From assembly GCF_000003195.3 (NCBI RefSeq), contig NC_012870.2, positions 3,712,501 through 3,776,500 of the forward strand: DNA of 64,000 nt, given 5' to 3'. The notes beneath the pieces were generated by a model that saw nothing but the letters and a program-made list of their open reading frames with translations, had not been told where the DNA came from and did not search any database. Origin of the DNA: Sorghum bicolor. Taxonomy: Eukaryota > Streptophyta > Magnoliopsida > Poales > Poaceae. Each line of letters begins with the position of its first letter. The first letter of the stretch is position 1. Made by a program: the position numbers and the translations under genes. Below, one piece after another: positions 47,830-58,193 of this stretch.

Positions 47830-48411
47830 ATGGCCAGCAAGGGCAGCATCGCCTTCGCAATGCTCTGCGTCGCGCTGGCGCTGGCGCTGCACGCCGCCAC
47901 AGCGGCTGCCAGGACCGTACCGGCGGTGACGGGCGTCTCCTCCACGTCCACCGGCACCACCTCGCTACCGGCTGCGGCGGCCAGGACCGTGCCCGTGCCT
48001 GGCGGCGTCTCCTCCACGTCCACCGGAGGCACCGCCTCGCTCCCGGTCCCGGCTGCGTCGGCCGGCACCAAGAACGACCACAACACTGGCTCGGGCGGCG
48101 CCGGCGTGGCGGACAAGAAGAACCTCTTCGTGGGCGTGGGCGGCATGGGCGACCTCCCGGGCTTCCCGGCCGTGGGCGCCGGGTACGGCGTCGGCTTCGG
48201 CAACAACGGCGGGGGCGTCTTCAGCGGCGTCACGGGCCCGCTGGGCGGCGTCGGGGGCGGCGTCGGAGGCGTCGGCCCCCTTGGTGGCGTCGGCGGCTTC
48301 GGGCCCCTCGGCGGCGGCGGCGGCGGTATCCCGTTCGGCGGCTTCGGTGGCGGCGGCACCCCCTTCGGCGGCGGCTACGGCGGAGGGGGCGCTGGAGGCG
48401 TCACGCCGTGA
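47830..48411 (+). CDS. Secreted glycine-rich protein
   Basis: This single-exon gene of 193 residues starts with a classical signal peptide (hydrophobic core AFAMLCVALALALHAATA, likely cleavage before or near ARTVP, about residue 27). Next comes a Ser/Thr/Pro-rich segment made of two copies of a 23-residue unit (ARTVPAVTGVSSTSTG.. and ARTVPVPGGVSSTSTG..). The C-terminal half is glycine-rich with GVGPLGG, GGFG and GGGG runs and ends GGAGGVTP. Such proteins are usually cell-wall or apoplastic. There is no RNA-binding domain or cysteine-rich tail. I do not assign a subclass. GC-rich third positions fit a grass gene. Downstream, a LINE starts about 420 bp after the stop. Confidence 0.8.
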   Translation: MASKGSIAFAMLCVALALALHAATAAARTVPAVTGVSSTSTGTTSLPAAAARTVPVPGGVSSTSTGGTASLPVPAASAGTKNDHNTGSGGAGVADKKNLFVGVGGMGDLPGFPAVGAGYGVGFGNNGGGVFSGVTGPLGGVGGGVGGVGPLGGVGGFGPLGGGGGGIPFGGFGGGGTPFGGGYGGGGAGGVTP

Positions 48412-49364
48412 GCTGGCCTGCGGGAGGCATGGTAGTGACGTCTGGTCGTGAGCGCACCGAGCAAGGGTGCATGGCGTTCGCACGACCTGGTCTAGTTAGA
48501 TGCAATCGTGTGTTGCCGGTGGTACGTGAGCGTGGCATGTAGGAGCAACAATAATAACGTGCTTTGTAGCGCTGTCTGTGCGGCATGTTCGTGTGTTCCT
48601 GTGTGTGGCTGCAGTGCGCAGAGAGGTTGGAGTCTGTAAAAGTTAGGGCTCCCGAGGTCCGAGTCCGGGAGTGTGCTTGTGTGTGAATCCAGCTTATGTG
48701 TGTGCTCATGTACCAGCCGCGTGCTAGCTAGCTGCAAGTACTTGTTAAATGTGATGTGCATTTGTGCTCATGATGGTGCGTTGCGCTGCTAGCATTCCTA
48801 CAATGTGTGCTTGTACTACCTCTCCGTGCGGCTCCGCCAAGGGTTCGTTTCTTCGTCTGGCTCATCCTTCATGGGCGGTGTTGGACTGCGGAAAGGAGGT
48901 TCCGCCATGGACTGCAGAACAGCGACGTTTGCATCATTTGCGACCAGAGCCCAGAAACGATGGACCATCTCGTTCTGAGATGTGTTAGGGAGGTTTGGGG
49001 GCATCCTGCTTCGCAGGCTTCACCTGGGGCACCTTATCGTCGACGAGCAGTCAGTTATCGATTGGTGGCTGCAGGCAAGTAAGACTATCGATAAACCTTT
49101 CAGGGCCGGCTTCGACTCCTTCTTTTTCTTGATGGCTTGGAACCTTTGGAAGGAGAGAAACGCTAGGACTTTTCAGGGGTTCAGAGAACGGCGTCGAGGC
49201 TCGCCGACGATATCCAGCAAGAGCTGAACTTGTGGTGCTCAGCGGGGTACAGGGGCCTGTCTGCGCTGGCTGCTCGTTTCGTGTAGGCTGTTGTACGGCC
49301 TGTTGCAGTTTCTGTTCCAATGTAATATCTTCTTTCTTCGAGGGGTGAGGAGAGTGGTCGCTTT

Positions 49365-49824
49365 TGTCGACGAAAGCTGGTCGGCAGTCTACCTTGGGGT
49401 ATACCCACGGTAGTAGTTTATCGGTAGACGGTGCGCAAACTACGAACTCGATGGTGACGCAAGACACGGACAAGCTTTTTATCCAGGTTCGGCCGCCGAG
49501 TTGGCGTAATACCTACGTCCTGCGTCTGGTTGTATTGATTTGTGTTGAGAGAATATGATGTCCTAGGGGGGTCCCTTGCCCCTCCTTATATAGTCTGGAG
49601 GGCAGGGTTACAGATCTGGAAACTAATCCTAGTCGGTTACAATTGCCATGGATAATTCGATATCAATTCTTATTCTAACCGACTAGAATCCTGCTTGATC
49701 TCCACATCTTGTTTCCTTGCGCGAAACTCCAGGTTGTCGGATCAAGCCTTGAACTCGTCTCGTAATGGGCCAAGCCTCCTGGCCGAAGTCTAGCCGTAAG
49801 GGTATAGGGGTTTATACCCCCACA
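49365..49824 (-). repeat. 3' LTR of the Tat element
   Basis: It runs from TGTCGACGAAAG to CCCCCACA on the plus strand, matching the other LTR except at three positions (C/T near the start, and two in the TCAATTCTTATTC stretch). TG..CA termini are kept. Confidence 0.95.
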
Positions 49825-49837
49825 GCTAGTCCCCGAG
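49825..49837 (-). other. Polypurine-tract-like site next to the 3' LTR
   Basis: On the minus strand CTCGGGGACTAGC abuts the LTR start TGTGGGGG. It is a weak purine tract, at the position where plus-strand DNA synthesis is primed. Confidence 0.45.
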
Positions 49838-50262
49838 CACCATGTATTGTGATGTAACACGCCGTCTTGAGCTTCTTCGATCAGTGAGACTTGACGTCTT
49901 CAATAAGTGGGAAAGTCGCCCAAACAGTTGCAACGGTTCTTTGACCAACTCAAAAGACAGTTGATCAACATTGACATCGAAGAAGCGAGTTGTTCGAAGA
50001 ATGCATGGTGCTCTAAATTAAAAAAGATTTCTTTCCTGGTGAAGTGTGCCCACTTAGTCCCCGAGCCTGGTAGTAGGTGACGTAGGCACGTGGTGCCAGG
50101 GTCAAAAGAAAAGTCTGCAAAGAAATTCTGAAACTGAGATGCATCGCCAGATGCATCGTACCGATGTAGTCCCCGAGCTTGCTGGAAGGCGAAGTATGAG
50201 CCTTGTAGCAAGGTCTAAAAAATTGAATCTACCAGTCCGTCTACAATTGAAATAGACTAATC

Positions 50263-50710
50263 GACCAGTCCCCGAGCATATAACGCTCGGTGGTCGGTAC
50301 AGTCCCCGAATTCTCAAATTGGTGGGCTGGTCGACCAGTCCCCGGGCATGTAGTGCTCGGTAGTCGGCACAGTCCCCGAGCACAGCGTAGGGTCCGTTGG
50401 ACAAGTCCCCAAGCATGATTGGGAACATAAATAATAGTATGACGACCAGTACCCAGGCGCCAAGTGCGCTGCTTAGTATTCTGCGTTGCTATACTGTACG
50501 ACCAGTCCCCGAGCATCGAGTGCTCGGTGGTCGATGCAGTCTTTGAAGTTCCGAGCTGATGGACTGGGCGACCAGTCCCCGACCATCAAGTGCTCGGTGG
50601 TCGGTGCAGTCTTTGAAGTTCCGAGCTGATGGACTGGGCGACCAGTCCCCGAGCATCAAGTGCTCGGTGGTCGGTGCAGTCCCCGGATTGTTGACTCTCT
50701 GGCATATTTG
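50263..50710. repeat. 70-bp tandem array inside the Tat element
   Basis: ACCAGTCCCC starts at 50263, 50333, 50501, 50571 and 50641, with a worn ACAAGTCCCC at 50401, so the period is 70 bp or close to it. Units contain GAGCAT, TGCTCGGTGGTCGG and CAGTC. The last two full units are nearly identical. The motif AGTCCCCGAGC also occurs at the LTR junction and at about 50056 and 50168. Confidence 0.88.
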
Positions 50711-50974
50711 TCTTCTTTTTATTGAAACGATCTTTTCAGTTAAAGTTGACATGACGAGACCTCCTGATGGGTTGTCAGATGGACGCATGAAAAGTTGCGC
50801 CTGGCAACTGTACAGCCGCCCTTTGCGTGGTTTGAGAAAAAGGGAACCATCAATTGGTACGAAAACTCCGCCGCATTAATTGTCTATAATCATTATAAAC
50901 CGAAACGCCGCATCCGCCGCATGGCCCGCCCACTTCCCGAGAATACGGGAAGTGGGAGAGGTGGAGTTGCGGGT

Positions 50975-50980
50975 TATAAA
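50975..50980 (+). promoter_or_regulatory. TATA box of the antisense gene in the Tat element
   Basis: TATAAA in GGGTTATAAAAGCC lies 111 bases upstream of the ATG at 51086, after the tandem array and in plus-strand orientation. Confidence 0.6.
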
Positions 50981-51085
50981 AGCCTGACAGTTCCGCCTGT
51001 ACTCCTTACCCTGCCATTGCCCTCAAGCCTTCCATTTTCGCCTCCTTCAATCACCTGCATCTTCGTAATCCACTTCTCACCTCCA

Positions 51086-54000
51086 ATGGCGAAGAGCGAC
51101 GCCAAGAAGAGGGCTGAACTGATGGCCAAGGAGTGGAAGAAGTCCCGCAGCACCACCAAATCCCTCGGTGACCTCGTCGACATGGGACTCCTGCACAGCT
51201 CGGAGCTCGGCGGCTGGAGAGCACCGGAAGGAGAAAGCTTCCCCGACCCTCGTGCCGGTGAGATCGTCGTGTTCGAAGATTTCATTAAGAGGGGCTTTGG
51301 GGTTCCGGTTCATCCTTTTCTCCAAGGTCTTCTTCTGTATTATGAGATCGGGATTTGCAATCTGCACCCGAACTCAATTCTCCTTATTTCCACGTTTATT
51401 CATTTGTGCGAGGCCTATGTTGGCATAGAGCCGCACTTCGATCTTTTTTGTTACCTTTTCTGCTTGAGGAAGAAGGGAGCAGTTGGAGGCTCCAAGGTTG
51501 CAGGTGGAGTGTACCTCAACCTTCGTGATGGAATGAAGAATCACTACCTGCACTGTCCATGGAACACTTCCTTGACCGAATGGTATAGGAAGTGGTTCTA
51601 CGTCAGGGAGGAACCGGGCAGCTCCACGTTCTGCGACGTGGGGTACATTCCCGAGAAGAGGGTGAGCTGGACCGACCGCCCGGAGTTCGACGGTCAAGTG
51701 GCGGATCTGATGAAGCTGATCGACTGGTCGCGCCTGGATGGGCTTGGCGTGGTCGGCAACTTCATTTGTCGTTGGGTGATGCCCTGCCAGAAGAGGGTGC
51801 ACTCGGCGTACGAGTATGCCGGAAGCGTGGACCCGACCAGGATGCGACCGGAGATCTTGGAGAAGGCGGAGGTACAACGGCTGTTGAACGAGCTGTTCAA
51901 CTTTGCGGACGGAGGCTTCATCCGCGGCAGTGATCGGGTGCAAGCCTTCAAGTTAGGCCGACCAGCACCAAAGGTATGTTGCAGAGTATTTTGTTTTAGC
52001 ATTCGTATATAGTCTGTAGCTGACTCATCTTTGTTGCTTTTGCAGATCGGCGATGTCGACCGGTGCACAGTGTATGTATCACTGGCACCGGGGATGGAGA
52101 ATCCTGCGGGAGAAGACCTGCCAGAAGACGATGCTGCTAGGTGTACTCGTTACACCAGCAGTGAGGAGGAGCAAGCCCGCCCCGTCCCGACCACCGAGGA
52201 GAGGGTAGCGGAGAAAAGGCCATTGCCGGCAGATCCCTTGCCGACACCGATGTTGCCGGCAGATCCACCGGCGGAGAGCAGCCAAGCGCCGAAGCGTCGT
52301 CGGCTCGTGCGGATCGTTGACGACGACGACGACGAGGAGGAGGCTGCACCGTCGTTAGTCCGACGGCCTCGGAGCCGCCTAGATAATGCGCCGGCCGCTA
52401 CTGATCGAGTGGCCAGCGACCCCCCTGCACCGCAAGTTGTCGAGATGGGGGCGCAGGTGCCGACCGGCCGGGCGAGGAGGAGGTTCACCGCGACCCACCG
52501 TCGATCAGACCTGTAAGTGTTCGACTTACGTATTTTGGACTCCTCTTTGCTTTTTTTTATTACACTTTTGTTCCTGTAGTGCGGCGTCGGATGTCGACCC
52601 CGGCCAGGCTGCCAGCCAGGGGACGGGCGAGCCTGTCCGCGCTGCTGAAGATACGGCCCCCCAGACCACAGAGCAGCCTACAGCTGCAGCCGCGCCTGGG
52701 AGCACCGAGGGGCTCCCGACCGCGGCACCGACTACGACAGGCAGCCCGACCAGGGCTGAAGAGGCTCCCCCAGCTGGCTCCACAGAAGAGGAGGGAAGAG
52801 CCCCGACCCCTCCTCCTGCCGGGGGGAGTGGAGTCCCCACGCCGCCCCGAGCAGGAACCTCTTCGGCTGCAGGCTCCCCAGGTCTGGTCCGGGAGCCAGT
52901 AATGCCTGGGACCACCACCGGGGGTGACGCAGCGCAGGAGGAGGAAACCCGGGCGGCCTCCGATGACGAGGTGGAAGAGATTGAGGGTCGTCCCCGTGAT
53001 GGCTGCCAACACGTGTATGTGTGGCGCCAACGCGGGGTTCACTGTATCGGGCATGAGGAGCTCGCCGAGACCGAGGAGGCCGCCAGGGTGGAGCGCGCGG
53101 CCAAGCGCCTTGTCGACGAAGTCAAGGTAAGCGACTTTTTATACTGATGGACATTCTGTGCATTGTCTTGCTTGAACGTCATATGTCTGTTTTGCAGGGC
53201 ACGATGAAAACGGCGAAGTACCGGAAACGGTGCTTTGACCAGATAGAAGGCGTCGTGGCCGAGAACAAGGCCCTGGCCGCAGAGGTGGACCGGTTGCGGT
53301 CGGAGGTTGGGGAGAAGGTGGCCGAGATGAATGCCCAAGAGGAGCATCGTCTCGAGCTTACCCGTCGCTTGGCCAACCAGTACCAGCAACGAGAAGGTTA
53401 GTCACGCGCTCCGAGCGGCTTCGTGTAGCTGTGCAGTTTGCTTTGCTGACCAGGTTGTCATTCACTTAGACCTGGAGGAGGAGGTGGCGCGCCTCCGACA
53501 GGAGAAGGAGCAGCTCAGCCAAGAGCTCGCTGATGCGCTGGAGTCCGGGCGCCGAGCAGGAGAGGAGCTGGGTCGGAAGGACCGGGAGTTATCTGGTAAT
53601 ACGCCCCGCCTTGCTATCTGTCGCTTGGCACCCCTTTGTTTTTAATATGCCGATAATAATGTCCTATTTCGCTTGCAGTGCTCAAGGTGAACACCAAGAG
53701 GCACCTGGATGATCTGGTCAAGGACCGGGACTCCTGGAAGGTCAACTGTTGTAGGATCTGGAAAGGAGTGTCCCCGGTCCTAGACCTGATCAGTCCCGAG
53801 CTCCCGGAGAGCCAGCCCCGCGCGCCACATTTGACCCCGGTCGAGAAGGCGCAACGGGCGTGAGACTGGCTCCAACAGTTCGTGAAGGACGCCGGGGAGT
53901 TTGCCGGCGCGCACGTCCTCAGCATGGTGCGCGCCCACTACCCCTGGTCGACTTGAGCAGGCTGGAGAAGGGGTACCCCAAGGAGGTCGGCCCACAGGAG

Positions 54001-54252
54001 GCGGACGAGCTTCGGGGTAGTCTGCTGGACTTGTCGTCGACAGTGATCGGCGACATTAATCTGTGCGGAACGGCCACTCCCCCAGACCAGCCGAGTTCAG
54101 ATAGGTCGGCCAGAGAGTTGTCGGGCGCGTCCGTTGCGGGAGATGGGCGGTCGACGCCTGCGGTCTCGACCAGCCAGGCGCCGGTGGCCCCGACCCCTTC
54201 GTCCGGGCAGCAGGGCCAGGCGGGTGATCAGCCCGAGCAGCTAGGCCAATAG
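51086..54252 (+). pseudogene. Antisense spliced gene of the Tat element (Transposase_28 / gypsy-type domain), 3' end broken
   Basis: Predicted exons are 51086-51973, 52046-52512, 52580-53126, 53198-53396, 53470-53595 and 53679-54252, all with GT..AG and matching phases. Exon 1 encodes the 'putative gypsy-type transposon' (PF04195-like) domain, including FEDFIKRGFGVPVHPFLQG and the CEAYVGIEPHFDLFCYLF region. Exons 2-3 are Pro/Ala/Glu-rich and disordered with DDDDDEEEA. Exons 4-5 predict a coiled coil (LEEEVARLRQEKEQLSQEL). The last exon has an in-frame TGA at 53861-53863 and a frameshift near 53940, after which the expected frame runs to the TAG at 54250-54252. Its role is unknown. Such proteins are recurrent in Tat elements and some are annotated as host genes. 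Confidence 0.8.
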
Positions 54253-54323
54253 AGTAGTCTGTAGGAATAGACTAGTGTCTGCCCGTCAGGGTATTTATTG
54301 TAAACTTTGTATGTAAAGTTTGT

Positions 54324-54329
54324 AATAAA
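54324..54329 (+). terminator. Poly(A) signal of the antisense gene
   Basis: AATAAA occurs 72 bases after the stop at 54252 and 200 bases before the convergent end of pol. It completes a plus-strand transcription unit inside the element. Confidence 0.6.
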
Positions 54330-54530
54330 GTTAGCTTTTTGTCATGACTGTTGTTTTGAGCGCTGTATGATTGTCTGAGTGACGTGTCACCGTATTCGAC
54401 TTTGTAGTCGCTAAGAGCATCCATTGCAGAAGTTTTGCCGAGTTCTGCGTGCAGCAAGGTATAGGCCAAAAAACAGAAAATCTTATTACTGACAATTATA
54501 AGATACTTACAAAGGAAAGTTATTAAAACT

Positions 54531-55517
54531 TTATGGATAAAATCGTCGCAGTTTGTCTATGTGCCAAGAGTTAGGCACGCGTGTTCCATCTGGGTATGCC
54601 AATCTGTAGGACGTGGGTCGTGTGACTTCGGTGACCACGAAGGGTCCTTCCCAGGGAGTGGATAGCTTGTGCATTCCCTCCTGACTTGTTTTCCACCTAA
54701 GTACCAGGTCGCCGACCACGAAGGAACGGTCCTTGACGTTCCTGTTGTAGTATCGCCTGACTGCCGCGAGATATTTTGCTGTTCGGAGACAAGAATCTAA
54801 ATGCTTTTCCTCCATGCAATTGATTTCGAGTTCTCTGGCATTGTCGGCGGTCGCCTGGTCGAAGTGTTCGATTCTAGGAGATCCGAAGTGTATGTCAGAC
54901 GGCAGCACCGCCTTTGAACCGTACACCATGAAGTAGGGAGACACCCCTGTGTTTCGACTGGTCTGAGTTCGGAGGCCCCAGACCAGTGCCGGCAATTCTT
55001 TCATCCATCGACCTGGTGCTCTGTCGTTTTCGGTGTACAACCTTTTCTTTAGGGCATCAACGATCATTCTGTTAGCACGTTCAACTTGACCGTTGGCACG
55101 TGGATGTGCCACTGACACGTATTTTATGACTATGCCTCTGTCATCGCAGAAGTCCCAAAAAGTGGTGCCAGTAAACTGAGTGCCCAGGTCGGTGATTATG
55201 CTGTTCGGGATGCCGAATCTGTGTATGATTTGATTGAGGAACTCCACAGCCTTCTCGGAGGTTGCCTTGACCAGGGGCATGTATTCGATCCACTTAGAGA
55301 ACTTGTCGATTAACACGAAAACAAACTTGAAATTGCCCGGGGCTGGTTTAAATGGCCCGATCATGTCAAGTCCCCAGCAAGCAAAAGGCCAAGACGACGG
55401 GATGGTTTGAATTTCGTGAGCAGGTACGTGTGTCCTCTTGGCGAAAAACTGACATCCTTCGCAGTGTCGGACCAGTTTTTCCGCATCGTTCACCGCGGTC
55501 GGCCAATAAAAACCTGC
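54531..55517 (-). pseudogene. Integrase region of the Tat gag-pol frame
   Basis: This is the last part of the polyprotein frame, ending in a natural stop at 54531-54533. The HHCC zinc module is split by the stop at 55518-55520, with its CEGC half here (about 55455-55466). The catalytic core follows: WGLDMIGPFK (first Asp), IITDLGTQF (second Asp) and ANGQVERANR (Glu). A C-terminal basic region has LRWKTSQEGMHKLSTPWEGPF. Catalytic residues are kept, so the stops are the visible defect. Confidence 0.88.
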
Positions 55518-58187
55518 TCAGAAGGCTTTTCCAACCAACGTTCTGGATGCAGCATGATTGCCGCAGGATCCAGCGTGTATGTCTTCTAGGAGCTTGATAC
55601 CATCATCTTGGGGTATGCACTTGAGCAGTACTTCGGAGCTTGCGTTTTTTCGCATGAGTTTGCCGTCGACCAGGATGTAGTTCTTTGATCGTCGAATGAG
55701 GCGTTCATTCTTTGCTTTGTCCTGAAGGCCTGTCCCGTCCGATATGTACTTGATGAACGGGGTACGCCAGTCACGCCCACCGGTTGTCGGAGTGGCGTCG
55801 TCTATGAGCATTGCCTCGGTGGGTTGCTTGTCGACCAGGGGGGAGCCTACGCTTGGCTCATGGATGTCCTGGACGAAAATACCCCGCGGGATCTGGGCCC
55901 GAGATGAGCCTAACTTCGACAACGCATCTGCTGCTTGGTTCTTATCCCGGACCACGTGGATGTACTCTATGCCGTAGAAGTTGGTTTCCCATTTGCGAAT
56001 TTCTTTGCAGTAGAGATCCATCTTCTCGTGGGTTGCGTCCCACTCCTTGTTGAGCTGGTTGATGACCAAAGCGGAGTCGCCATAGACAAAGAGGCGCTTG
56101 ATTCCCAGCTCAACGGCTAGTCTTATGCCATGCAAGCATGCTTCGTATTCGGCGACGTTGTTTGACGCCGGAAAAAGGATCCGAAGGACGTAACGCAGTT
56201 TGTCCTTGTTGGGTGATACGAACAGTATCCCAGCGCCGGCACCGTTGATGTTCAAGGACCCATCAAAGAACATTGACCAGTGGTCTGAGACATCGGGAAC
56301 GGGAGGCTCATTGAGATCCGTCCATTCAGCAATGAAATCGACCAGGGCCTGAGACTTGACCGTGGTTCGGCTCTGGAACTCGAGGGAAAATGGGCATAAT
56401 TCCATCGCCCATTTCACGATTCTGCCATTGGCGTCTTTATTGCGCAGGATGTCCCCGAGAGGGAAACTGGTTGTCACCAGGACTCGATGGCCGTCGAAGT
56501 AATGCTTCAGCTTTCTTGACGTTATTAGAATGGCATATATGAGCTTCTGCATTTGTGGATACCTGGCCTTGGACTCGTTTAAGACTTCACTTATGAAGTA
56601 AACGGGTCTCTGGACCTTGTAGGCGTGACCTGGTTCATCTCGCTCGACCACTATTGCCGTGGAAACAACCCTGTCGGTTGCAGCAATGTAAAGAAGTAGG
56701 TCTTCATTGGGCTGAGGCGCTGTGAGGACAGGTGGTGAAGTGAGGAAGGTCTTAAGCTGAGTGAACGCAGCGTCGGCTTCCTCTGTCCAAGAAAATTTTT
56801 CTGACGCTTTCAATAGTTTGAAGAAAGGGAGGCCTTTTTCTCCCAGCCTTGAGATGAAACGACTGAGGGCGGCCATACATCCGGTTAGCTTCTGAATATC
56901 CTTGACGTTCTTCGGTGGTCGCATGTCGAGTACGGCTTTGACTTTTGAAGGGTTTGGTCGTATGCCGTCGCGACTGACGATGTTGCCGAGCAGTAGACCG
57001 GAAGGAACGCCGAAAATGCACTTCTTGGGGTTGAGCTTCCACTTGTACCTATTGAGCGCCTTGAAAGTTCGGTCTAAGTTGTCGATTAGGGTGCTCGCGT
57101 CCTTTGTTTTTACGACCACGTCGTCTACATAGGCCTCGACGAGGTCATCGCGAATCTCGTCGTGGAGGCATTGCTGGATGGCCCGTTGATAAGTGGCTCC
57201 GGCGTTTTTGAGTCCGAAAGACATGGTCGTGTAGCAGTATGCGCCGTAAGGTGTAATAAAAGACGTTTTGATCTGATCTTCTTCCTTTAGCGAAATCTGG
57301 TGATAACCAGAGTAGCAGTCTAGAAAAGAGAGGAGTTCGCATCCGGCCGTTGAGTCGACCACCTCGTCGATGCGAGGGAGACCAAAAGGATCTTTAGGAC
57401 AGTGTTTATTGAGATCAGTGTAATCAACACACATTCTCCATTCATTATTCTTTTTGCGTACAAGAACAGGATTGGCGAGCCAATCGGGGTGATACACTTC
57501 TTTTATGAATCCGGCTGCTAGAAGCCGTGTTATTTCTGTCCTAATAGCCTCCTTTTTGTCACGAGCGAACCGTCGCAGTTTTTGCTTGATTGGTCTTGCG
57601 GTCTTCGAGACATTTAAGCAGTGCTCGATCAGGTTTCGTGGGACACCGGGCATGTCTGCGGGTTTCCATGCGAAAACGCTCACGTTGTCCCTTAGAAACG
57701 TGACGAGCGCGTTTTTCTATTTTGGATCCAGGTTGGCCCCGATGAGGGCTGTCTTCTCGGGGCTGCCTTCGACCAGCTGCACTTCTTTGTACTCCTTGGA
57801 TTTTGAGTTCTTCCTGGCTGTCTCATGTTCGGGTAGTCGGAGCTGGTCGGGAGGCAGCTGTGCGGCTTGGTTTGCTGTTTCTGCCATGCGGATTGAGAGG
57901 TCGATTGCCTCGGTGATCTTGAAGCTTTCTTCTTCGCAGGTGTACGCAGTGTAGACGTTGCCTCTGACGGTTAGGACACCCTTCTCCGTGGGCATCTTAA
58001 GGACTAGGTATGAGTAGTGCGGGACTGCCATGAATTTTGTCAGCGATGGTCGGCCCAGTATGGCGTGATAGGTCCCGTCGAAATCCGCGACTACGAAGTT
58101 GATGAACTCCATCCGGAAGTGGTCGGGTGTGCCGAATTGGACAGGCAATGTTATCTGTCCGAGAGGCACTGAACTTTGACCTGGCAA
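55518..58187 (-). pseudogene. Reverse transcriptase-RNase H region of the Tat gag-pol frame
   Basis: The frame is continuous with gag and integrase but broken by stops at 57717-57719 (TAG) and 55518-55520 (TGA). From the N side it has the end of protease, a linker, the RT with [17 protein letters not shown] and YVDDVVVK (catalytic Asp pair, about 57111-57134), and connection sequences. The archaeal-like RNase H contains [38 protein letters not shown] and AADALSKLG. It is otherwise intact. Confidence 0.9.
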
Positions 58188-58193
58188 AACCCC

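Noticed and set aside
50263..50710. A CRISPR-like array
   Set aside because: The 70-bp units are contiguous tandem repeats without unique spacers, inside a plant retrotransposon.
51374..52488. Minus-strand and shifted frames over the antisense gene
   Set aside because: GC-rich shadows; the plus-strand frame carries the recognised domain and splice structure.
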